Assembly: GCA_036346205.1 (NCBI GenBank) | Contig: JARFJB010000754.1 | Location: 947,501-1,011,500, forward strand | DNA from: Vesta saturnalis | Lineage: Eukaryota > Arthropoda > Insecta > Coleoptera > Lampyridae | Reading direction: 5' to 3' | DNA: 64,000 nucleotides | In this document: positions 12,926-23,525 of the stretch, in pieces | Position numbering within the stretch: the stretch's first letter is position 1 | How the letters are laid out: every line of letters begins with the position of its first letter | Notes under the pieces: model-generated | Told to the model about the DNA's origin: nothing | The model's database searches: none | The model's input: only the letters and a program-made list of their open reading frames with translations | Program-made: the position numbers and the translations under genes

Positions 12926-15028
12926 ACAGGTGGGCCTATAGTGCGTGGGTAAGATTGTGGGTTTATTAAGGAATATTTCTAAAGTTTGTTGATGGGATAG
13001 GGTGGGGTATCCTTAAGGCTACAAACCTAAAATATTTTCACTTGAGTTGCAAAGTTTATACAGGGCGATTTACATCAAAGTTGCATTTTTTAAATGGAAC
13101 CTGTATATTATTGCATATTTGGATTCCTTGGTCAATTCTAGTGCGACTTTATGTATCACACATGGAACCTGAAACGAATCGTTTAGCCGCAATTCGTCAT
13201 TTTACAAATAGTAGATGTCGGAAAAAATTAAATATCGCTGTGATCACAAAACTTAGAAGGCCATGATTATGAGACGTTACTAGACATAAAATTTACTAGC
13301 GTAGACCGGACGGTCAAATCCGAATTCTTCTAGTGTTTAGAGAAACCACTTTGTCAATTTAGAAAATTTCAGTAAATGGTAACTGATTTTTCAAATGGAA
13401 CGGCAATTTTTTCTGATTAATTGTATTTTTCAATTTGTATTATCTAGTAACCCATGGAAAGTAAACAAAAAACGATTCACATTATAAAACATTATTTATT
13501 AAGGAGAAAAATACATAAACACAAAAAGCAAAATTACGAGCTAAAATACAAATAAAAATTATTTGAATAAATATTCAAAATGTCTACCACCTTGTTCTAA
13601 GCAAATTTTAATTCTACGACGAAAATAATGTTTAACCCTATTTAACATTACTGGGTTAATAGTTGCAAAAACGTTTCGGATTCTATTTTTCATATCTTCC
13701 GCAGTGGTTGGTAGTTCAACATACACTTTTTCCTTGACATACCCCCACAAAAAGAAATCAAGCGGGAAATATCTGGAGATCTCGCTCGCCATCGTATTGA
13801 TCCATCCGTTTCTATCCACTTTTCAACAAATTTATTATTAAGTCATGCACTTACTACACGGGCACGGTGTGAAAATTCATGTCTTTAATTTGAGCGAGTG
13901 GGACATCTTCAAGGAATCCAAATAATTTATTATCCAGGCAATTCAAGTACAAATTCGAATTTAGATTACCGTCAAAGAAAAAGGGACCAACAACTGAAGT
14001 ACCGAATATGCCCGCCCAAACATTAATTAACAATTTGTCTTGGCTATGAACTCGGAAATAGTGAGGGTTTTAATCTGAGTAATAATGAAAATTGGGCTGG
14101 CTAACAAATTGCAGTGGAAGGTGCAGCCATCTGTAAACATGATTTTATCCAAAAATTGTATATTTTCATTTAACTTTTGTTCTACCCAATTGCAAAGATT
14201 AATCCTGTTTTGAAAATTGGCGTCCTTGAGCTCTTGATGTAGTTGGATGTGCTAAGGATGAAATTTGTTTTTTTTTAATTATTCTTCTTTTTATTTTATT
14301 TTCTAATTTAGCTCGTAATTTTGTTTATGTTTTTTTTACTTAATACATAATTTTTTATTATGTGAATATTTTTTTGTTTATTTTCCACGGGTTACTAGAT
14401 AATATAAAATAAAAATTGAAAAATGCAGCAAATTAATCAGGAATTGTGAAATTAAAAGAAATCTACAGAAGATAGATACCGACTAATTTATATTGTTAAA
14501 AAGGTAAAAAAATTCGCATTTGATGCAAAAATGAAAAAATGTCCGTTCCGTTTGAAAAAATCAAGTTACCATTGATTGAAATTTTCTAAATTAACCAAGT
14601 AATTTCACTAAACACAAGAGGAATTCGAATTTGACCGTCCTGTCTACGTTAGTACATTTCATGTCTAATGACATCTCATAGTCACGGCCTTCTAAGTTTT
14701 GTGATCACAGTGATATTTAATTTTTTTCACACATCTACTATTTGTAAAAATAACGAATTGCGGCTAAACGATTCGTTTTAGGTACTATGTGTGATACATC
14801 AAGTCGCACTAGAATTGACCAAGGAATCCAAATATGCAATAATATACAGGGGGTTCCATTTAAAAAGTGCAAATGTGATATAAATCGCCCTGTATAAACT
14901 TTGCGATTCAAATGAAAATATTTTAGGTTTGTAGCCTTAAGGATACCCCACCACATCCCATCAACAAGCTTTAGAAATAGTCCTTAATAAACGAACAATC
15001 TTCCACCCACGTACATTGACCCACCTTG
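12926..15028. mobile_element. Long-TIR mariner-superfamily element B
   Basis: Two arms of roughly 550 bp (12926-13470 and 14390-15028) are inverted copies. Examples are GGTGGGCCTATAGTGCGTGG against the inverse of about 15000-15022; TTGATGGGATAGGGTGGGGT against the inverse near 14945-14965; and GATCACAAAACTTAGAAGG against the inverse near 14690-14710. The outer few bases differ between the ends (CAGGTGGG against CAAGGTGGG), so the exact termini are uncertain. It sits 132 bp right of element A. The centre holds a minus-strand transposase remnant. Confidence 0.8.
13559..14270 (-). pseudogene. Transposase remnant of element B
   Basis: Minus-strand pieces in order: HIQLHQELKDANFQNRI (about 14250), then DKIMFTDGCTFHCN, then a degraded middle, then a 3' open segment from 13819 with FPLDFFLWGYVKEKVYVE, AEDMKNRIRNVFATI and a C-terminus GGRHFEYLFK. 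These match the middle and end of the same DUF4817-type family as element A, including the third catalytic Asp in LDFFLWG. The first-acid box reads FTDG. The QDGAP box and WIGRGGP block are not readable, and the frame is broken. Confidence 0.75.
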
Positions 15029-15750
15029 CATTTAAAATAAAAGATGGCGAAATTGGACGAGAAAATAAGTATAAGATAGCATGTTGAAATCTTATATATT
15101 TCTTTTCTAATGCTTCATTCTGAAAATATATCTATATTCCATGTTTACTCTTTATGCAAATTTATATTTCCCATATTTTGACTACCTCTGAAATGTAATA
15201 AAATTTACACTATAGTGGTTTATACAGAAACAATTTACTAGATGACCTTTTTCTAAATTACAATAGGAATACCTATATTTGGTTTATATTGGGATCACTT
15301 GATTAGGCATCAAACATTATCATTATTTAAAATTACTAATAGGTCAATACTTTAATTTCATTATGATGAACAAATAAATAACTAAAATATTGGTTCAAAA
15401 TAAACGATTATCAATTTCATATTAAATTTAAATTTTCAATTGCAACTACATACTTGATCGTCATAAGTCGCATTAAAATAAATATTTTCCTATATTAAGT
15501 AATTGGTTCAAATAAAGTTTCTAAGGTTTCGATCCTTTAAATTCTTATTTTCAAAACCCATGTTACCAACTCCACATCTTGATAACGATCATATTATTTA
15601 GGTGACTATTAATAATAAATGCAAGGTTATCAATAAATATTTGGTAATATTAATAATCACTTTTAGATTAGCAATAACATATCTACTGATTAAAAATTAC
15701 ACCTATTTTTTATTTGTTCTCCTTTTAATATCTTTATCCTTTGCAAAATC
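15028..15750. other. AT-rich stretch upstream of the CAD exons
   Basis: No exon or repeat is recognised. If the CAD exons at 16159 onward belong to a complete gene, this stretch is intron. A 64-codon open frame at 15602-15796 is hydrophobic and low in complexity and I do not call it. Confidence 0.4.
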
Positions 15751-16051
15751 TATTATAACAAATACAAATAACTACATTCTGTTTCAGTTAAACTAAGAAC
15801 AATATGTATTTAGGTGAGACGTTATCATTTACTGACTAATCTACGAATTAAATCTTTTAGGTTGAATCAATACAATGGACTTTCGAAAATATCGATGACA
15901 TCACGAGTCAAGACAATTAAAACTTTAGCCGAATTTTAGTCTAAAAAGCATATCTTGACTTGATTAATTAATTACACCTATGCGTAATGGAGGAGCTCAT
16001 TTGTATCATCCTTTTAATGACCCACGGATATAGAACTCCTTTGCGATAATC
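15751..16051 (+). pseudogene. Broken tandem copy of a CAD exon and its upstream intron
   Basis: This roughly 300-bp unit repeats at 16052-16345. Both units start with TATTATAACAAATACAAAT, carry a CTTTTAG acceptor, and then an exon starting GTTGAATC. In the first unit (exon copy from 15861) the frame reads VESIQWTFENIDDITSQD and then stops because a base is missing. Further indels follow near GTAATGGAGGAGCTC. The second unit keeps the open frame. The first copy therefore cannot be used as an exon, and the duplication is old enough to have gathered several indels. Confidence 0.8.
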
Positions 16052-16158
16052 TATTATAACAAATACAAATAACTACATTCTGTTTCAGTTAAACTAAAAA
16101 CGCATGTGTATTTAGAACGTTATCATTTACTGATAATCTAAATCCTTAAATCTTTTAG

Positions 16159-18910
16159 GTTGAATCTGTACAATGGACTTTCGAAAATATCGATGACATC
16201 ACGAGTCAAGACGAATTAAAACCTTTAGCCGAATTTTTGTCTAAAAAGCAATTTGACTTGATTATTAATTTACCTATGCGTAATGGAGGAGCTCGAAGAG
16301 TATCATCTTTTATGACCCACGGATATAGAACTCGCCGCTTGGCGATTGATTATTCTATACCATTAATCACCGATGTAAAATGTGCCAAATTACTTGTAGA
16401 TGTAAGTATTAAATGCTCCTAATTTAGCACTACATTATTCGAAATTATTCCTAGGCTTTAATACAATCTCGAAAACCACCGCTAATGAAAACGCACATCG
16501 ATTGCATAACATCTCGACAGTTAATTAAACTTCCTGGATTTATAGACGTACACGTTCACGTTAGAGAACCTGGTGCTACGCACAAAGAGGATTTCGCTTC
16601 TTGCACTGCAGCTGCTCTAGCTGGAGGTATTACGCTGATATGCGCTATGCCTAACACAAATCCTGCCATAATCGACGAAGAATCACTCCAACTAGTCCAA
16701 AAATTATCAAAAAATAATGCAAGATGCGACTATGCACTTTATGTAGGCGCATCTTCTAACAACGTAACTACAATACCAGAATTAGCACCTTTTACAGCTG
16801 GGTTAAAAATGTACCTTAACGAAACATTCACTACGTTAAAATTAGACGATTTAACAATTTGGTCTAAACATTTGATTAATTGGCCCAAAAAGTCACCATT
16901 ATGTGTACATGCGGAGGGACAAACAACTGCTGCTATATTACTTTTGGCTAATTTACATAACCGACCTATCCATATTTGTCATGTTGCCCGTAAAGAAGAA
17001 ATCCTGGTAATAAAAGCAGCTAAAGAGAAAGGAATGAAAGTAACTTGCGAAGTATGTCCCCATCATCTATTTTTATCTACGGATGATGTGAAACACTTAG
17101 GACCGTCACGAAGCCAAGTCAGACCTGTTTTAGTTAGCCCAGAAGATCAAAAAGCTTTATGGGATAATCTACACATAATTGATTGTTTTGCAACTGATCA
17201 CGCCCCGCATACCTTGGAAGAAAAGCTAAGCAAAAATGCACCTCCTGGTTTTCCAGGTCTTGAAACCATTTTACCTCTATTACTGAATGCAGTTCACGCC
17301 GGTAAACTTACAATCGAAGATATTGTTAACAAATTTCATCGCAATCCTAAGCGTATTTTTAATTTACCCGAACAATATAACACGTACGTAGAAGTTGATA
17401 TGGACGAGGAGTGGATTATACCTGATGCAATGACTTATAGCAAAGCAAAATGGACACCTTTTGCAGGAATAAAAGTGAAAGGCTCAATCCATAGAGTTGT
17501 ATTACGTGGAGAGGTTGCGTATGTTGAAGGTCAAGTTCTTGTACATCCCGGTTACGGTCAAAATGTCCGAGACTGGAAGATTAAAAAAATGACTACTCTT
17601 GATTACAGACCTCCATCCGGTTTAGATCGATCAGTGTCACCCGCTCTAGGTTCAATTTTCGATAAATTGGATTATGATAATGATGGCCATACAAACGAAA
17701 TATTTTCACGTTTACTATCAGAGCCTACCAAAGTACATTTTTCAAATGATACCTTAACTGCGGATTTTAAAATAAATCGTACCACATCTCCTATTCCTAC
17801 CTTTAACCAATTATCCCGAATAAAAAGTGATAGTAATTCTAATCTGCATTTAATAGATCACGTGTACCCGCAATTACAATCACATGGCCTTGTTGGAAAA
17901 CATATTTTGTCAGTTGACATGTTCACTAAAGATCACCTAAATTATATATTTAACTTAGCGCAAACATTTCGTGTATACGTGTCAAAAGAAAGACCACTTG
18001 GTCACATACTTCAAGGGAAAGTTATGGCGTCGATTTTCTATGAGGTTAGTACTAGAACAAGTTGTAGTTTCTCAGCTGCTATGCAAAGACTTGGAGGACG
18101 AGTAATCTATATGGATGAAACCAGCTCATCAGTAAAGAAAGGCGAGACTTTAGAAGATTCCATTTCTGTTATGGCTGGATATGCGGATGTTATTGTCTTA
18201 CGTCATCCAGCTCCGGGTTCCGTTCTGGTAATTATACATAATTGTAAGAGTACACATAATTTTTCGAAATTTATAGAAAGCTTCGCAACACTGTCGAAAG
18301 CCATTAATAAACGCGGGAGATGGAGTTGGAGAACATCCTACACAAGCCTTGTTGGACATTTTTACAATTAGAGAAGAAATTGGTACCGTAAATGGTTTAA
18401 CTATAACACTTGTAGGCGACTTGAAAAATGGAAGGACCGTCCATTCTTTAGCTAGGTTGCTGACTTTATATAATGTCCAATTACGATATGTAAATCCGAA
18501 AAGTCTAAGAATGCCTGATCATATTCTACAATTTGTTAAATCCAAAGGAATACCCCAGGAAGAGTATGATGATTTGGAATCGGTATTACCTGATACAGAT
18601 GTTTTATATATGACAAGAATTCAAAGAGAACGATTTAACTCACAGGAAGAGTATGAAAAGGTAACTTTAAATGAGTTTTTACTTAGTGTGCTTTCTAATT
18701 CACTTTTAATAGGCTTGCGGGCATTTTATTGTTACTCCTCAGTTAATGACTAGAGCTAAAAGAAAAATGGTGGTACTGCATCCATTACCAAGAGTATTTG
18801 AAATTAGTCCAGATTTTGATACTGATCCAAGAGCTGCATACTTCCGACAAGCGGAATGTGGAATGTTTGTTAGAATGGCACTGTTAGCTATGGTATTAGG
18901 AAAATGTTAG
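16159..18910 (+). CDS. CAD/rudimentary-type protein, C-terminal part (dihydroorotase and aspartate transcarbamylase)
   Basis: Four exons, 16159-16401, 16455-18227, 18277-18660 and 18713-18910, join in frame through GT-AG introns of 53, 49 and 52 bp, giving 865 codons to a TAG stop. Codons 1-95 are the end of the synthetase regulatory (MGS-like) domain (NLPMRNGGARRVSSF, GYRTRRLA). Codons about 96-455 are dihydroorotase: metal ligands in DVHVHVREPG, the lysine in GLKMYLNETF, CVHAEGQ, HICHVARKEE and ATDHAPHTLEEK. A linker of about 100 residues follows. From about 560 comes aspartate transcarbamylase: YEVSTRTSCSFSAAMQRLGG, RHPAPGS, GDGVGEHPTQALLDIF, VGDLKNGRTVHSLA, and the C-terminus LLAMVLGKC. 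All key residues are present. The protein would catalyse the second and third steps of UMP synthesis in the cytosol. The glutaminase and synthetase parts are not visible upstream. Either a very long intron precedes 16159 or this is a partial gene copy. The gene name would be rudimentary/CAD; I leave the symbol blank because the copy is partial. Confidence 0.93.
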
Positions 18911-19083
18911 AAATGTTATCCAATTGTTACTAAAGATATATATTTTTTAATAATTCACTCTACATTATATAATTCCTCATTATACCTTTAAAATTTATTT
19001 TTATAAGACTAGTTTGTAATAATATACTTTTATTTTAGTCAGTCTTTGTATTAACCCTAAATGAGCATGCTTATTTAAATATG

Positions 19084-19426
19084 TTATGCTATCACAGTTG
19101 CAGGAGCTGTAGTAGGCTCTTGAGCTTCCATTTTATTGACTATGCTCTCTCTATCATTCCCACGAAATCCAAATTTTGGTATGGCTATTCTAAACAAATT
19201 GGAGTTTCGTTTTTCTTTTTTTGTTTTCCTATTTAATAAAAAAAATATTTTTTACTTTATAAATAGATTGTTTAAACTTACTGATGTCTACAGTCTATAA
19301 AAACAGCTACTATAAATAATAATGTAATTGATATGATGGCTGACACTATTATAATTACAAGACTTCCAGTAGCAGCTTCTTCAGCAATAATTTCCGGTAG
19401 AGAAGTAATTGGTTTTGTAAATTCAT
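19084..19426 (-). CDS. C-terminal exons of an unrecognised single-pass membrane protein
   Basis: Two minus-strand exons fit together. Exon 19426-19282 has a TTTTGTTTTAG acceptor and a CA|GTAAGT donor. Exon 19228-19084 has an ATTAAATAG acceptor and ends in TAA. Joined, they read DEFTKPITSLPEIIAEEA, then a hydrophobic span LVIIIVSAIISITLLFIVAV of about 22 residues, then a basic stop-transfer (DCRHQKTKKEKR), then a tail of about 50 residues with IPKFGFRGNDRES and EAQEPTTAPATVIA. This looks like a type I membrane protein with a short cytosolic tail. An AATAAA signal lies at 19034-19029 on this strand. No upstream exon is recognised. It converges on the CAD fragment with 173 bp between stop codons. 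I cannot name the family. Confidence 0.5.
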
Positions 19427-19429
19427 CTA

Positions 19430-21380
19430 AAACAAAAGTAGATTATTCACATGATGTTGCACTTTAAAAAATTATTTAGTCATTCGTAAACAGCATGATT
19501 CTTATCTAATCTGTTAAGTAAGGATTATTCAGTTCTTTATTTAAAAATTTTATAACGTAAACAAATTCATAAGTAAAGTTGATTTAAAAAAATGAAATAA
19601 TAATTTCAGCAAACTACTATTGGATACAAACAATAACGGCGTAGCCTCATAAGTTGCGTCACATAAGGTAAACAAGAAAATTCTATATAACCATTTATTG
19701 TTGAGTTGACTTTAGACTACTTTATACAGATTAGGTATAAAATATACGATCATTGTATTATAGTGCAAGGTCGTTTGCATAAAATTTGTATCTGCGTAAT
19801 GCCAGTCAAGTGAATTTATCAACTGATAACAGGTTAAGGCGATAACGAAACGTATACACTTTAAACAACCGGCGTGAAGTTAGCCCCTCAAGATAAAAAT
19901 TGTTCATTTTGTTGTTGCAATTGGCTATTTTTTATCATCTGTTGATTATTAGTATCTTCCCAACAAAAAAATTTAATTTAGGCGTGAAGTTAGCGCCCCA
20001 AGGTTAAAATTTATATAATATCTCTTTTAGGTTTTATATGTATTGAGAATCATTTTATTTATGAATTAGTAAACGTTATTCGCTTATATCTTATAACATA
20101 AATTGATATGTTTAATAATAAAGCTACGTTACTGGAAAGGGTTGAAAATAAATTGCAAACGTTTTAAAACATTTTATATAAAGATAACATAAATCATATT
20201 TAAGTTCAGAATAAATAAGTTTATGGATTAACAACTAAAACTATTAAATAATTTTAAACGAAGTATAAATTGTTATTTACGTTAATAATAAAATTGAAAT
20301 CTAATTCAGAAATGTAAATGGCAACGAATTGTCACTGATTTACGTTAGTTTGGAATGTACAAATAGACGCACCACTTGTCAATAAAATTATGAAAATGGA
20401 TAAAATTTATTATGAAATCAAAGAATTTAAACAGCGTTTGAAAGACCGTGTCTTGTTTAATAAAAACTAAATATTAATTTTACATATAACTTCTACGTAC
20501 TATTTTAATTTTGCAAAAATATGGTCAAGGGCGACTATTTCTTAGGGCGGATTCAAAAATTTGATAGAATATTAAATACAACATTGATATCATAATCGAT
20601 TTTGATGCTAGTTGATTTGTATTAGAATGTCTAAGTCTTATAAAAATTATTAAATTCGAAATTCACATTGGTTTTAACAAGTTATACAAAAATTCATATT
20701 AAGTTACGCATGAAATGGAAGCATAAGAAAATAAAATTTGAGCAAGACCATCTAAATTTAGAACCTTGTGGGTCATATGATATGTTTATTTTGATGTTAT
20801 CGGAGATTGAATATATTAGTACAATTTAGGGGTTAAAATGTAACAAAATAATTTTGAGAAAGAACATCACTACGAGACTGTTGTTAATCGATTCACGTGA
20901 TCATTTTGAATGTTAGTTTGAAATTCTAGAAAATGTTTAAACTTTAAATTCAAAATCATTAAAAATAGTGTTTAAATCTATTAATTGTATATTAAATTTA
21001 AAGGGCCTAAAGGTCATGTTAAGAGATCTGACCAAATATTAACTTTTGGGTAGTGCATTCAAGTTGGGCAACTAAACGTTTAACGGGAATATGTGCTGAA
21101 CTGGTTGCCCTTTAAAAAAACAATGAAATATAACATTCTTTAAACCATTTATGAATTTAATTAAATAAATGGTGGAATAACATGCTTTACAATTAATTGA
21201 ATATAACAGGGAGTTAAGGTTTGTTGAAATTGTATTTAAGCCTAGAACTTTAATAAATATTAATCAATTTATGTAGATGAATAGTCAATTGGGATAGTTT
21301 ACCAAAATAAATAGTAAAACTTAAAATTTGCTGACCAATACTTTCGAGTGCGACTCAAATCCATAATTGACATATACATA
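19430..21380. other. No gene; a short direct repeat at 19871 and 19981
   Basis: AT-rich sequence that may be intron of the minus-strand membrane-protein gene. GGCGTGAAGTTAGC followed by (C/G)CCC and an AAG(A/G)TTAAAAT-like tail occurs at 19871 and again at 19981, 110 bp apart in the same orientation. Nothing else stands out. Confidence 0.4.
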
Positions 21381-21381
21381 G

Positions 21382-21669
21382 TTACACCGAAAACTGCTCT
21401 AACTCATGTAGCGTTAGCCTGAATGGTTTATTTGGATTACTTTGTATGACATAGAGGTTTGATTGCTCAACTATAATAGTCAATAAGTCAAGATCGACAA
21501 ACATTTGAAAATAATCAACTGGATTCCATCCATCTTCATGGGTCACATTATGTTCATCGAATGCAGGAGTTACTTTTGGCGCATTGGATGGAACATCATT
21601 CCAGAAACTGGAGCCTGGTAATCTAGCTAACGGTATTTCATCCTCAGAAATTTTGAATATCCCGGCCAA
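21382..21669 (-). pseudogene. piggyBac-type transposase fragment
   Basis: A 95-codon stretch contains DGWNPVDYFQMFVDLDLLTI, then VEQSNLYVIQ, then LTLHELEQF. The spacing fits the start of the piggyBac (DDE_Tnp_1_7) domain, where a Phe-rich helix is followed by an E-x-(S/T)-N-x-Y box and an E-L segment. No catalytic Asp box follows and no ends are seen, so this is a small fragment of a dead element. Confidence 0.7.
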
Positions 21670-22026
21670 TATATTTAGTGACTTATTGATAGAAAAAGTT
21701 TTGTTGGTAATAGTGTTAGATTACATATACTTTACGCATGCTCAAAGCTAATAACAGCTGTGCTACTGTACATGCTGAGTGGTGGTGTCAAGAAAACTGT
21801 TTAAATTTAGGATTAAAAGTAAGAAACAGATAGTCAACTATAGTATCAAAATAACATACATTATTAAGCTACTGTTACATGTTTTGTAAACTGATTATTC
21901 GAATGTATCTCAAATAATGCGGAGAGGTTCATTGTAGATTACTATAAATTTATAACGGTTTTTTTAGAGTACCAACTATTGGTATGATAAATAGCTTAAA
22001 TTCTGACAATTGGCACGTATTCCAAC

Positions 22027-23395
22027 TACACTCATTTACACAAATTTAGGGAACGCCGAAAAAAACACTGGTAGTCTTATAACAGCAACGGCTTAAGTCA
22101 ATTTTTTTGACACGCATTCGTTGATCTCTTATATTTAATCAAGGTTCCCTTTCAAACACAATCGTTTATTTATCTGTATATGATCTGTATTTTGTGCGTT
22201 TGACGTGTTAAAGGTTCTTATGACAAATTTAATTTTTATTTTCAAATACTCTTGTTAATGTCAATGTTTACTGTCAACTAGTAATTTTAAGTCAAGATGC
22301 ACGATCTTACTGAAGTTGAGGTTTATAGAGCTATCACTCTGATCGAAAGTGGATACAGTTATCGAGAGGTAGCCGAAATGCTGAATGTTTCGAAATCAAT
22401 GATCTTTCATGTTGCGCGACGGCATCGGCAGACGGGACAATACCAAAGACGTCGTGGATAAGGTCGAAAAAGAGCTACAACAAATAAAGACGACAGATTT
22501 ATAGTTAGCTATGCGCTCAGGAATAGGACTGCCACTGCTTCAGAGATCAGGGGCAGCCTTCAACAAGTACGTCAGCTGAATATAAGCACAAAATCCGTAA
22601 AACGAAGGATCAGAGAATCGGGAATGGTTTCACGCATACCTGCCAAAGGTCCGTTGTTAACCAGGCAACACAGAGTAGCTCGTAAGGCTTTTGCTCGAAA
22701 TCACCGAGGTTGGTCTATAAGGAATTGGAGTCAGGTGCTCTTCACTGATGAGTCCAGATTTTGTCTCCGGCCAGATGATGGAAGAGTAAGACTGTGGGGA
22801 AAGATACGCCCAATGTAACATTGTCGAAAGAGTTGCTTATGAAGGAAGATCGTTGATGGTATGGGGCGGCATTTGTTTGGGAGCGCGCACAGAGCTTCAC
22901 ATTGTAAAAGGTGGATCCTTAGCAGCTGCAAGATATGTGACAGACAATAGAACATGTTTGGGACATGCTTAGGAGACAATTAAAGCACAGAAATCCTGCA
23001 CCTCAGAATCTACAAGACTTTAGAAACGCGGTATTGGAGGAATGGGATCAAATTCCCCAAGAATATATTGATAAGTTGATTAGAGGAATGCCTAAGAGGT
23101 TGCAAGTAGTGTTAAGGGCAAGAGGAGGCAATACATGGTAATGACATATTTTTCTCGTGTACTAAACAATAAATATTCGTTGGTATTTTCGTGGTTATGT
23201 TAATTCTATTTTTGATTGAAATGTTTGTTTTACTAATTTCTTTAAATTTAGGATAAAAATTGTTAGGTTAGGATAAAAAAAGGAAAAACAGGTAAATCAA
23301 GAAATCTTGTAAAATATGTTTATATTACAATATCAATCATATAAAAAGCTTTGTTATTCTTTTTTTGGCGTTCTCCTAAATTCGTCCACGAGTGT
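22027..23395 (+). mobile_element. Tc1-like transposon (dead copy)
   Basis: The left end reads TACACTCATTTACACAAATT and continues TAGGGAACGCC. The right end, inverted, reads TACACTCGTGGACGAATTTA and continues GGAGAACGCC. These are short terminal inverted repeats of about 35 bp flanked by TA. The 1.37-kb length fits a complete Tc1-type element. It encloses the transposase pseudogene at 22297-23141. Confidence 0.85.
22297..23141 (+). pseudogene. Tc1-like transposase
   Basis: The start reads MHDLTEVEVYRAITLIESG, then SYREVAEMLNVSKS, a paired-like helix-turn-helix. An internal stop at about 22458 falls in the GR-rich linker (RRRG-stop-GRKR). The second DNA-binding half reads TASEIRGSLQQ and STKSVKRRIRESG. 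The catalytic start is LFTDESRFCLRPDDGRVRLW. A frameshift near 22800 separates this from AYEGRSLMVWGGICLGARTE. After that point the frame decays and no DGAPCH-type box is readable; the last part (about 22980-23141) is open but unlike the family C-terminus. The family cuts and inserts at TA. Confidence 0.85.
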
Positions 23396-23525
23396 ATTAC
23401 AATTGTTTAGGTCTTGCAACTAGCCGATTGTTGGCAATCATTATTTTTAAGTTTTTTTTTTTTAAACAAAGTTACCCAGCTAGCACCTGCAATGAACTTA
23501 CAAACCGTATTTTCTTTTTATTTAG

